From Ephemerocybe angulata (lineage: Eukaryota > Basidiomycota > Agaricomycetes > Agaricales > Psathyrellaceae): a stretch of 64,000 nucleotides of DNA. The stretch lies in assembly GCA_013368325.1 (NCBI GenBank), contig JAACJK010000165.1:1054001-1118000 (forward strand), in the 5' to 3' direction. Shown one piece after another: positions 34,866-45,697 of the stretch. Below the pieces are notes generated by a model, which was given only the letters and a program-made list of their open reading frames with translations, was not told the origin of the DNA and did not search any database. Each line of letters starts with the position of its first letter. Positions within the stretch are counted from its first letter, which is position 1. Position numbers and translations under genes: made by a program.

Positions 34866-36525
34866 ATGCTGCACCCAAGGGCACTGTTAGTCTTTGCTTT
34901 GGCGATCAGCTCTGCGAGAGCGACAATTCGATTTGGGTGCTCCCAATTGGTTACCGAGCGCTTCGATCCGTACGCCCATCAGCATCCCTCTCATCCTGCG
35001 TTGCACACTTACTTGCTCTACTATTGACAGCCTCGTTACTCCAGGGGTTGTGTCGCCTCATGTTCACCAAATTATTGGAGGGGTATGAATATCCCTTAAA
35101 TCTATACTGCCTTCACTAACCTATACCACTACGATACATACCATACATAGAACGCGTGAGTCATTGGGCACATCCCTGCTGGGTTTGGCTTATAACTCAT
35201 CTTTCCAGCTTTAACCTGACAATGCGCCCCACGGATGACTACTCTGAACTGGCCACTTGCACGACATGTCGCTTCAAGGAGGATACATCAAACTATTGGA
35301 CCGCCGTTCTTTACTTCAAGCACGATAACGGGACATACAGTCGTGTAAGCCAACGCACCCATGCCAACTATTCTCGATGCTTAAGAGCAAAATGCCCCAA
35401 TAGGTCCCCCAGAAAGCGAATCATTGGGTTGGTGAGACGAACGGCGGGTTTACGGTGTATTATATCGCTGGATACCCACCCTTTCAACCGGTCACAGCTT
35501 TCGCCAAGGTAAGCCAACATGCTCCACATGACTCAATACAACTTAAAGTCCACCCATCGAACTACCTAGGGCTTCCGCATGATTACCGGCGATCCCATGC
35601 TCCGCTCAAAGGGCGATCGCGATCTCACCAGTGCCGAGACTTATGCGATAACTTTCAGGTGCTGGGAGACTGACCAGCTCGAAAGCCCGTGGGTTGGCTC
35701 AAATCAACACGCTCCTGGAGTGGGCGAGTACGATACAGTGGGACTCCCGAGCAAGTTCTGTCCAGGAGGTATCCGTTCGAATATTTTCTTCCCAACTTGC
35801 TGGGATGGAATCAATCTGGATCCACCTGACCACGCCGTACGTATCCCATATCTATCAGAGACTATTTGGGTCCAGCTAAGAGCTATTGCTAGTCGCACGT
35901 ACGGTACCCAACTGGGCCAGTTGATGAGCGCCTCGGGGTCATTTGGCATGAGGGTGCATGCCCCGCTACTCATCCCGTCAAACTTCCCACCATCCTCTAC
36001 GAGATTGCATGGGATACTGGTAGTTTCAAGGATGTCTGGCCTACCGATGGTCGTCAACCCTTGATTATGAGTATGGGTGACCCGTGCGTAATACCATGAG
36101 TACTACGCGATATCGTCTGATCGTTCGATGCTGATGAACTTCGTTTAGGACTGGTGTCGGACAGCACGCCGACTACGTTTTCGGCTGGAAGGGTGACTCG
36201 CTTCAGCGCGCCATGGATAACTGCAAGGATCAATTCGGCTACCCCGAGGAATGTCACGAACTGACACTCCAAACCGACGAAGAGATGAATCAGTGCAGGA
36301 AGCAGGCCCAAGTACCTGAGGTCGTTGAGGGTGAATGTATGTGACTCGCGCTTCGCGTTTACTAGCTGGTATTCTGACGCGCTATCCAAAACAGATCTAT
36401 CCGCACTCCCCGGTTGTAATCCTGAGCAGTATGGGCCTGAACCGGCCACGACAGTAGAAGGGTGTTCTGCGGTCTCGACCACCGTTGGAAGCCTCGTAAC
36501 TCCCACTCTGTCGCCTTCGCCGTAA
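34866..36525 (+). CDS. Secreted DUF1996 protein with a 5-nt exon
   Basis: Nine exons: 34866-34969, 35031-35082, 35151-35155, 35209-35344, 35404-35508, 35570-35836, 35893-36083, 36149-36336 and 36395-36525, giving 392 aa with consistent phases. Residues 1-19 are a signal peptide (MLHPRALLVFALAISSARA). Family landmarks of DUF1996 appear in order: SPHVHQIIGGNAFN, TCTTCRF, EDTSNYWTAVLYF, GFRMITGDP, FCPGGIRSNIFFPTCWDG, PDHASHVRYP, EIAWDT and HADYVFGWKGDSLQ. The GGNAFN motif can only be made by a 5-nt exon (AACGC). Biochemical role is unknown; many family members are secreted or wall-associated. The gene may extend past 36525 if GTAAGT there is used as a donor. Confidence 0.88.
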
Positions 36526-37395
36526 GTCAAGGTTCACGAGAAAGTACCGGCTTCATGTAGTACGCGACCTACTGTTGCAGCCCAAATTCTACTGTCACTC
36601 TTCTTCTCCGCAGTCCTCAGCCTTTCGCGAATGATACGGTAGTCTTGCAAGTGAGAGCCTCAGTCGATATTTTTACGCGTTAAAGTGTCTCGCGTGTGTC
36701 TGAGCTTTGTCTGTTCGAGCACGCAATAGGGCAGGATCTTATATTATATGTCCACGGCGCCTGAGGTCGTCGTCGCGAACACGCAGTGACATAGATGATT
36801 ATCATGTTTCTCAAAATTGAATCATTGTTACTAGCTATCTAGAGCACACTCGGTGGGTACATATAGTGCACCGTGCAGGGGGCCACTTGGTCGCTTGCAG
36901 CTGCTTCCGTACGCGGGAGGCTCAACTGGCGTCCTCGAGGTAAGTATCGTTACATTGGACTTCGTGTATATCACACCCCCGAATCCCGAGCGCTCTGCCG
37001 TAAGATCCCCATGACTTGGAAGGACCGTGATTTTGAAGAATTTATCCCAATCCCGGTCCAACAAATACTTAATTTAGCTTTGCTGTGCAGAGATATTACG
37101 GGATTTCTTCCACGGGAGCTGCAAGAAGCTGCGATATTGTTTGGATATTGTCATGAAACTGAGCACGTTGAAGCCAGGATCAGCCCACCCCAAAAGATCC
37201 GTAAACTGTCGCCCCTCATACCCGACCCATCCAGAGCCGCCTGGGTGCGACTTTAATGCAAATGTCATCAGGTTATCGTCTCATAATGAAGCCTCCCCAA
37301 TAGTTTGAAGTCGTGGGACGCATGCATTTGATGTAATTATATAGGATACGGCTCGTCGATACAGCCTGCTCTTGACCTTACCCCTTCACCGCGCC
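36526..37395. other. Intergenic
   Basis: Contains a 127-codon ORF (36873-37256) with no recognisable motif or splice support, so no gene is called. The last 60 bp form the upstream region of the desaturase, with TATA-like TTATATAGGATA near 37340. Confidence 0.4.
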
Positions 37396-38954
37396 ATGGT
37401 CCAGAAGAATGACGGCGTTACAAGCGTCGAGCAGGGTGTATATCCTGTTCCTAACATTCCCATGAAGGAGCTTCTTGGAGCTATTCCGTGAGTCCTCATA
37501 GCTCTCACTCCTCGGCAGACCGCCTCTGACGCCCCCCAGGTCCCACTGCTTTGAGAGGTCGGCCTTGAGAAGCTCAACTTACATGTAAGTCGGTATCACT
37601 TCAAGTGTAGGGCGAACAACGCTGAACTTAAATAGTATCTGGGACCTCTTCGTAATTGGGTGCATCTATAAAGCAGCAGCCACGCTCGACCCGCTCATCG
37701 ACCCTACACATATTCAACTCCCACACCCTCAGGCGTACACCGCGCTCCGCTTTGCCCTCTGGTCTCTTTACACCTTCGGAACAGGTCTGTTTGGCACCGG
37801 AATCTGGGTACTCGGCCATGAGTGTGGGCATCAAGCCTTCTCGGAGTCGAAGATGCTGAATGACATTGTCGGGTTTATCCTCCACACCTCGTACGTCCCT
37901 AGTCATTTTAGAACCGCTGCGTGAAGGTACACAAACTTACCGAGACCGTCGAATCCAGTGTCGGAGTGCCATACCACTCGTGGCGAGTCAGCCATGCAAA
38001 GCATCATGCGTCCACGAGCCACATGACGCAGGACCAGGTCTTCGTTCCACACACGCGCTCTGAGTTAGGTCTCCCGCCGCTGAAAGAAGGACAGGAGGAC
38101 CTACTCGGATCGCGGGTGAGTGAACAGGTCCGCCGCGAGTTATACGACGCCCTCGGCGACTCGCCGATTGGCGCCGTTATCAACACCGCGTGCTACCTTC
38201 TCGGGGGATGGCCGGCCTACATCCTGTTCAACACCTCTGGTCAAAAACGGTACCCCAAAGGCACGAGCCACTTTAACCCCAGCTCGCCGATGTATGCCGC
38301 ACACCACTACAACCAGGTCGTAGTTTCGACCATTGGGATCGTCGCGTGGGCATCGTGTATCGCCGCGGCCATATACTACAAGGGGTTCGTGACTGTGGCG
38401 ATTATCTACATTGTGCCTTACCTCTGGATTCACCACTGGCTCGTTCTCATCACCTTCCTACAACATACTGATCCCATTCTTCCTCATTACCGCGCCGCCG
38501 AGTTTACCTTTCCCCGTGGAGCGCTCTCTACACTTGATCGCAGCTTGATGGGCGACTGTGGAAAGGTTATGGCCTGGATTGGCGCCCATGCCACGAACGG
38601 GATTGCCGAGACGCACGTTGTACACCATGTGTGCAGCAAAATTCCTCACTACCATGCGTACGTCCTCCTGTCTGGGTGTGATGATGATGGCTAATCTGTG
38701 TGTTATGGTCGCATAGGTGGGAGGCGTCTGCTGCCTTGAGCAAGGTTATTAAGGGATACGGAATTCCGCATGAGGGACGCCCCGTCGGGTGGAGCGAGTT
38801 CTACCGAGTCTTGAGGGAGTGCAAGTTCGTCGAGGACGAGGGCGATGTTGTTTTCTTTAAGAATGCGGAGGGGATTGCGGTCATGCGCCCAGGCTTCCCT
38901 GACATGTCGGCGTCGGATTCAGGAGTTGATATTGGGCAGGAGTCGAAGAAGTAG
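37396..38954 (+). CDS. Delta-12-type fatty acid desaturase
   Basis: Exons 37396-37487, 37540-37584, 37636-37890, 37959-38657 and 38717-38954 give 442 aa. It is a membrane di-iron acyl-lipid desaturase of the FAD2 group: IPSHCFERSALRSS near the N-terminus, His box 1 HECGH (107-111), box 2 HAKHH (143-147), box 3 HVVHH (350-354), and several membrane segments between. The expected reaction is conversion of oleoyl to linoleoyl chains in the endoplasmic reticulum with cytochrome b5. A delta-15 or dual activity cannot be excluded from sequence. Length fits the family. The neighbours show no functional link. Confidence 0.9.
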
Positions 38955-39479
38955 ATGTGTGCATACCTAGTCTAGGGATCGGTATACAGGCAGTCTTTGA
39001 CTATGTCAGGAATAGAGATCGACCTGCGACTATCAGCTGAGTTCAGAGTAACGTTTGATTTGTCCAGACTCCAGAACGAAACTATGAGTAACTAATGCAC
39101 GATTAATCGAGGGAAACCATGATATCGTTGCGGATATACTGTACTCAAACTTTAAAACTAATTGTGCTGTGGACATTTAACTCGAAAGAACACGGGTATC
39201 ATCAAGGTGGACGACGGACGATATAGAACACGGTCATGACTATTACAAAGTCGCTACCCGATTTCTAACTTCAATGCGTGATATAGGTACAGCACCCCCT
39301 TCAGTATCGGAATCAGCGTATACGACTCTGCCTGAGGCTGGACATCATCCAGAAGCGTAAACCCCTGATCTGCTCGTACAGAACCGACGCTGTAGGCTGG
39401 CAAAGCGAGTATACCAGACCTCCATGCCAAGCCCACCCACAAAATGAATCGAAGTATACGACTCACATACCAAACTTCA
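38955..39479. other. Intergenic 3' of the desaturase
   Basis: No gene or repeat recognised with confidence; AT-rich 3' flank. Confidence 0.4.
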
Positions 39480-40530
39480 CGGCAGAGCGGGCATGCAGAT
39501 CGAACCTAGAATCAAAGCGTGAACTCGAATATGTCATCCGAGGCCAAAGAGAAGTACATAGCCTACACACAAGCGTTCGTCGCGTCCGCGAGAGAGAGAG
39601 AGGCCAGTTGAAGCCTAAAGGTCGAGTGCGATGAGTCCCCGAGAGCGACTCGCTTAGGAACGTCCCCCAAGCCCGCCTGTATACCAATCGAGGAAGGTCA
39701 TCCTTCTTTGATTCATGCACAGGCAGACGAGGGATGGCGTCTCAGCGAAACGAATTGAAGTATACTATTTACTCACAACTGAACTTCGCGACCGAGAGCG
39801 GGCACGTAGATCGAACCTAGAATCAAAGCGTGAACTCGAATATGACATCCGAGGCGGACGAGGAGTGGAGTAGGTACCCTACACACAAGCGTTCGTCGCA
39901 TAGCGAGGAGGAGGTGCGTTCGAGCCTGAAGGTTGAGCGATCCTCGAGACCGACTCGCTCAACAGCGTCCCTCCATCCGCCTGTATACGACTCGAGGAAG
40001 GAGACTGCTTCTTCGATTCGTGCACGGGCGGTGAAGAATCAACTGTCGAGCGAAACACCGTAAAAGGATGCGTGGAGTGGCATCGCGTAGCTGGGCTTTG
40101 GGATGGGGCGATGGCCTGGGAGGTGGAAGACCAGAGGTGATGAGCGTGGGAGATGTACTGCGACGACTCACCATCTGAGTAGCCTATACAAGTGTGCGCC
40201 GCGTGGAGGGAGGGAGGTCCGTTAAAGCTGACGTTGAGTGCGATCCGCAAGGGGGATCTGCTCAACAACATCTCTACACCCGCCTGTATACCAATCGAGG
40301 AAGAACGTCTGCTTCGATTCGTGCACGGGCGGCCTCGAAGAAAATGGTCGAGCAGGGCACCGTAAAAGGATGCGTGGGGTCATGAAGGATAAGCTGAAGG
40401 ATCGGATCGGGTGAAAGTTAAGTGCGATCCTCGAAGGGGACTCGCTCAGCAACGCCCCGAAGCCTGTCTGTACACCAATCGAGGAAGGACACCTTCTGCG
40501 ATTCGTGCACGGGCGAACCTCTGGACGACA
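39480..40530 (+). repeat. Four degenerate ~300-bp tandem units with hairpins
   Basis: Units contain CGCCTGTATACCAATCGAGGAAG followed by a complementary CTTCGATTCGTGCACGGGCG, seen at 39671-39730, 39975-40030, 40279-40332 and 40461-40515, so each can fold into an imperfect hairpin. The first two units also share GAACCTAGAATCAAAGCGTG (39500 and 39810). Spacing is about 305, 305 and 185 bp. Not coding. Confidence 0.75.
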
Positions 40531-40842
40531 CGGAGCTGAGCGCGTCCAGGATTTGAAGATCAGAGTCGATCGTGGATACTCGAGTCGATGAAAGTTTCTG
40601 TGCTACGTTTCCAATCGTAAAGAACGTTCGATGCGTAGATTGGCTCTGCTGCAACACCAGAATCGCCGATACGTGCACCAGAAAAGAGCGCGATCTGTTA
40701 TGGGACATGTACGGGCGAACCCAGGGTTGCAGGAGAGCGAATCTTCGTGACGGCCTCGATGAGCGATGGGCGGCTAAGATGAGTCTGTAGTGTGGTGAGC
40801 TGAGAGAGAGGGCGAGCTAACATTCGCTTCGGCTTGATTCCA

Positions 40843-40904
40843 TCAACGCCCATACCTGTACCAAGGGAGACCAAACATCTTCCTTGGTATATGTATGGGC
40901 GTTG
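40843..40904. repeat. Long near-perfect inverted repeat (hairpin)
   Basis: CAACGCCCATACCTGTACCA at 40843 pairs with the segment ending GTATGGGCGTTG at 40904 over about 24 bp with two mismatches, around a short loop. It lies 0.86 kb upstream of P3. Confidence 0.8.
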
Positions 40905-41624
40905 CCGAAATATGTGCTGAAGCGAGGTGTAGCATGCTACATCCTCCCGACGGACAGGTGGGTAGACAGAGGGAAATCGGAGATGGGATATCAGGCAATA
41001 CGTACTCGAGGTGTGTGCGTCTAGAGGGCGACGATCTGGACGTAACGTCAGTTATTCCAGGGATTATAACTCGGAAGAGAGATCCGGAGGCCCAGAGGGA
41101 TATTCAGAAGGGCGATCGATCCTGGAGACGGACGAGGGGTGAAGGCGATATCTCCTCCAGGACACCTGTTAGAGCGTCCGTGCGTGAATCGATGCGGCCC
41201 ATTCCTTTCATGTATCTCTATCGAAGATTCATGCAGATCGGTGATTCCATCACGAAGAGAGTCGGGGGGATGAGGAAATTGTGGCTCGAGCAGCTTAGAG
41301 AGGAAGAGAGGGGAAGGACGAAAGAGCGATGGCGCAGGGTCCACGTCGGATACGCCCGACCGTTCAAACCCCGACGGCCCGTCCCTTCCCCCGGTCCGAC
41401 GCCGCACACCACCCTCCACCCCGAGCTCAGCCCCCTCCCTCCCAGAGACTTAAATTCGATGCAGGCACAGCGTAAAAACCACCTACCACTCCAATATATC
41501 TTTCGTTCCTCACCCCTCCCCACCGCACACCACACACCACACCCGCACCGCACGGCATCCCCGGCCGCACCGCATCACACCCCACCCAAAAACGGCAGTC
41601 AACACCCACGGCAGCCCCAAGCCC

Positions 41625-41761
41625 CAAAGCGCGCCGCCAAATCTTCATTTTGCTCCGTCACCACCACTACCCGTCGTCCCCGTCTCCTCCTCCCCCCTCT
41701 CCGCCCGCTTTTCGCTCTAGAAGGGCTTAGTTTGATTTTTAGCTGTAGACAGAGGAAGAAA
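41625..41761 (+). promoter_or_regulatory. Conserved 5' region of E1-alpha P3
   Basis: A C/T-rich stretch up to the ATG is highly similar to the complement of 30040-30175 upstream of P2, including AAATCTTCATTTTGCTCC and GGGCTTAGTTTGATTTTTAG-like elements. The conservation and position suggest 5'UTR and core promoter. Confidence 0.55.
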
Positions 41762-43942
41762 ATGGCTTCGCTTGCTCGCGTGCGCCTTCTCGGCCGTAGG
41801 CTCGTAAGTCGTCTTTCCTTGCCCCCAGAACACAACCACATACGCCCGCGCGGGTGCACTACCCTCCCTCTCCCTCCCCCGTCCCCCATAAGAACGCATA
41901 ACTAATTCGCTCATCCTATACAGCCTCTCGGAGCCCGCGGCGTCCAAACCACCGCCGACACGACCCAGCTGCACCAAGCCCCCTCAGACGCCTCGGAGCC
42001 CTTCACCCTCAAGCTGCACGAAGACTCCTTCCAGACGTACAACTGCCCCAAACCGGATCTGGAGGTGCAGGTGACGAAGAGCGAGCTGTTGGAGATGTAC
42101 CAGCAGATGACGACGATGCGCCGCATGGAGATGGCCGCGGACGCGTTGTATAAGGCGAAGATGATTAGGGGGTTCTGTCATTTGGCTATTGGGCAGGTGC
42201 GTTCGGGTTCGCTTCTCTTTCTCTTCTCTTTCCTTTCTGTGTGCGGTCGTGGGCTTGAGCTCGTATGAGCTCGGGTTTGTGCGGTGTTGGTTTGAGCGGA
42301 GGTGTTACTCGGTGCTGACGATCCCGTTCTCTCCCGTTCGTCTGTATAGGAAGCCGTCTCTGTCGGTATGGAGCACGGTATTGACAAGAACGACCGTGTC
42401 ATCACCGGATACCGCTGCCACCCCTTCGCCGTCCTCCGTGGCGGTTCCATCAAGGGTACGCCTCTCCCCCATGTCCCTTCCAACATCTACTAACTCTCGC
42501 TTTCTCCTCCCTCCCTCTCCATCCCTCCGCTCGCCTCCTCCTCCTCCATCCGACCCCTTCCCCGACCCCTTCGAATCAACGCACGAACGAATGTGCTCGC
42601 TCTGCTCGCTGCGCTCACCGCCAGGCGTCATCGCCGAGCTCCTCGGCCGCAAGGGCGGCATGTCCCAAGGCAAGGGCGGCTCCATGCACATCTTCACCCC
42701 CTCCTTCTTCGGCGGCAACGGCATCGTCGGCGCCCAGGTCCCCGTCGGCGCAGGAGCTGCTTTCGCTCAGCAGTATAAGGGAGAGAAGAATTGTACGTTT
42801 GCGATGTATGGCGATGGGGCGAGTAATCAGGGGCAGGTGTTTGAGGCTTATAACATGGTATGTCTTTCTTCTTGAAGTTACTTTGGGTGGGGAAGGGAAG
42901 GCTGATTGGGATTGGTGGGGATGTAGGCGAAGCTGTGGAATTTGCCGACGATCTTTGTGTGTGAGAATAATAAGTATGGGATGGGTACGCCGGCGGAGAG
43001 GAGTTCGAGTAATACGGCGTATTTCACGAGGGGTGATAAGATTCCTGGGCTCCAGGTGCGTTCTTTCTCCCCGTTCACGTTGTATTCCGACTGACTGACT
43101 GACTCTCTTTCCCTCCTCTCTCTCCCTTCTCGCTCTGGCGCCCGCTCTTCGTATCGCTCACTCGCTCTTCGCACCGCCCGCTCTGTCGCTCGCTCTTCGT
43201 ATCGCTCTTCGCATCGCTCGCTCGCTCTTCGCCTCGCGATGCTCGCAGGTCAACGGCATGGACATCATCGCCGCCAAGCAGGCCGTCGCCTACGCCCGCA
43301 AGTGGGCCGTGGACGACCAGAACGGCCCCCTCGTCCTCGAGTTCGTGACCTACCGCTACGGTGCGTTCCTCTCCATTCGTTCAAGTACCCCAAGCTCACT
43401 TCGTTCTACACTCACTTCGTTCTAAACTCGCTTCGCTCGAACGAAACTCGCTGCGCTCGTTAGGTGGACACTCGATGAGCGACCCCGGAACTACGTACCG
43501 TACGAGGGAGGAGGTGCAGCGTATGAGGAGTACGCAGGATCCTATTCGGGGGTTGCAAAGGTGCGTTTCGGTTCTTTGGGCTTCTGGGGGTCGGGGTTGT
43601 TCGATCGTTGCTCGTTCGTTCGTTCGTTCTTACTCGTTCGACGTTGGTTCGTTCGCTCGGTCGACAACCCCTCTCTCCTTCCCTCTCCTCCCCATATATG
43701 GAAGAAGAACCGCGATCGCTAACCCCCTCCCCAGGTACCTCGAAGAATGGGGCGTCGCCACCGAACAAGAGCTCAAGGCAATCGACAAGGAGGCCAAGGC
43801 GACCGTCGACCAGGCCGTGGCGGAGGCCAAGGAGTCGCCTGAGCCGCCCCTCGAGGATCTGTGGAAGGATGTGTACTTTAAGGGCACGGAGCCGCAGTTT
43901 TTGAGGGGGAGGGAGAGGGAGGAGGGGAAGAGGTTTTATTAG
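41762..43942 (+). CDS. PDA1: Pyruvate dehydrogenase E1 component subunit alpha, intact copy P3
   Basis: Eight exons (41762-41803, 41924-42196, 42350-42455, 42625-42857, 42927-43055, 43249-43360, 43464-43560, 43735-43942) give 399 aa. The Arg-rich N-terminus ([14 protein letters not shown]) is a mitochondrial presequence. The thiamine diphosphate/Mg motif runs from GDG (203-205) to NN (232-233). The regulatory loop [12 protein letters not shown] carries the Ser equivalent to the kinase-targeted site of other E1-alpha subunits. It works as an alpha2beta2 E1 in the matrix, decarboxylating pyruvate and passing the acetyl group to E2 lipoyl domains. The beta subunit is not in the window. Introns 5 and 6 hold TCGCTCGCTCTTCG- and ACTCGCTTCG-type simple repeats. 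It is the only copy that can encode the whole protein. Confidence 0.93.
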
Positions 43943-45697
43943 ATAGGAGGGGTGGGCTATAGACGTTCGGCGCGCCTCTGTTCTTTCTGATTCTGAGTTT
44001 GTGTGGATTGAGTGTGGTTTTTCGTATATGTTAGTTGATAATATCGATCGTATGTGTTCTGCATTGCTAGAGGAAGGTGTGTGATGTCGTGTGACGATTT
44101 GGATGAAGTGGTTCGGAGAGGGTCATGTTGAATCATGCTTCGACGTGTCTTGTGGTAGAGAGAGGGTGTTTACATGAGTGCATGTATGCGCCTCCGAGCT
44201 TCAAGTTGGTTTAGTGCTGAGTATGCGGTTGTGGTTAGAGTAGGTTCGTCGAGCCGTAGGAGACGCCATTGTGGTTAGGGAGGAGGATTTGAGAGAGTGA
44301 TCATTGGCTGTGAATACGGGTGGACTAGTGAACCATACAGGTAGATAATTAGCATGCTGTGGTATCGACTCTGGATGTTCAATTGAATGCCTTTATGACT
44401 CCTTGGAGCGCATACATGGGTGTGTGCGCTTCCGAGTTTGGCTTACCGCCCGATAGGCGCTGCGCGCAGTGCCTTCAGGTTCGTCAAACAGGTGATGTAA
44501 TTGAGACTCGGGGCGATGTTTGGGTGACTTTGCATGTACATATGTATTGGGTGGGTTTGACTTGAGCGTCGGTTGTGAATTCGGGTGGCCTAGCGTGTAT
44601 TCGATGATTGTTGTATACGCCTCTTAATGGGCTCATCTTGGCTGTCATGCACAAGCATATATTCACGAGTATTGAGTACAACACATATGGTAGCAGTGTG
44701 AGTGAGTCTGGATGCTTCGTTCTATGGCACCGAGGGCTCAAGCGCTGAGTTTTGCTCGATGATAAAGCTCTTGTTGCTTGAGAGGATGCATGCACGACGA
44801 TGATCAGAACCTTTTGATGGGTACTTGACTCTCTTGACTATTCCGCTCCATAGTGCAGATCTCCCATTAGCGGCTGAGAATCTCTGCCCCATTCCTCTTC
44901 CCAGTCAAGTGGAGCAACCTCACCAACATCGATATGGGTGACAGCCCCACGGGCATCTCCATCACCCGGTGGAAGTTCATTATCAGGTGCTGCACGAACC
45001 TCGAGCGCGCCCGATTCTTCATATCAACCAACTGGACTGGAGTCGAGGTTCCTTCAGATCTGGCGGATATAGAGTGTATTTAAAGAGAAGTCTAAACGGG
45101 GTCCCAGTGAAAGAAGTCTGAGATTGGCAGCTAGTTGCATTAAGTAATATGCAACAACGTTCGAACGATGGGTACGATCCATCGGTTTCATTGGAATCGC
45201 ATGTGGAGAAGGAGAGATCCCAAAGGAAAGGCAGTAAAGCGGGTTTGAAATGACCGACCGAGTCGAAGCGCGTAGGCGTCTAGTTTAGCGCCCAGGCCTA
45301 GTTTGACGATTCGCAGGCCAAGGTCACAGTGTGCAGTTTTCCTAAACAGGAACGCTGACAAGGCGACTCTTTATTTCATTTGAGCCTCGCTATGTAAGAA
45401 AGTTGAAGATCAAAGACCATCAAACCTACCTTATTGTCTTTTTCCGAAGTCACGATTTAGTCTATGGACACAGCAAAGCCCGTACACCGGCGCCCGTGAT
45501 GCGAGAGGCAGTGCTGCATGCATGCTCGAGCAAAGCACTCTAAGGAAAGAAAGGTTGCCCATGAGAAGTTGCTTTGGTATCACAATCCGGGTGCATATAA
45601 TCGGGAAGATTGAATCGAGCATTGGGCATCGAAAGGTCCATTGCCTTTCCCTTCCAGTCCTCTCACTACTCGCCTCCCCGAAGACCTCGCTGCTATC
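43943..45697. repeat. Inverted copy of the E1-alpha 3' flank, then F2 upstream region
   Basis: 43960-44640 is the inverted counterpart of 15720-16900 (for example the AAGTTGGTTTAGTGCTGAG stretch). 44640-44890 is an inverted copy of the 280-bp repeat at 12860 and 26330. 44900-45697 has no gene; its last part aligns with the upstream region of F1. Confidence 0.65.

Noticed and set aside
36873..37256. 127-codon plus ORF between DUF1996 and desaturase
   Set aside because: No motif, no splice support and no paralogue in the window.
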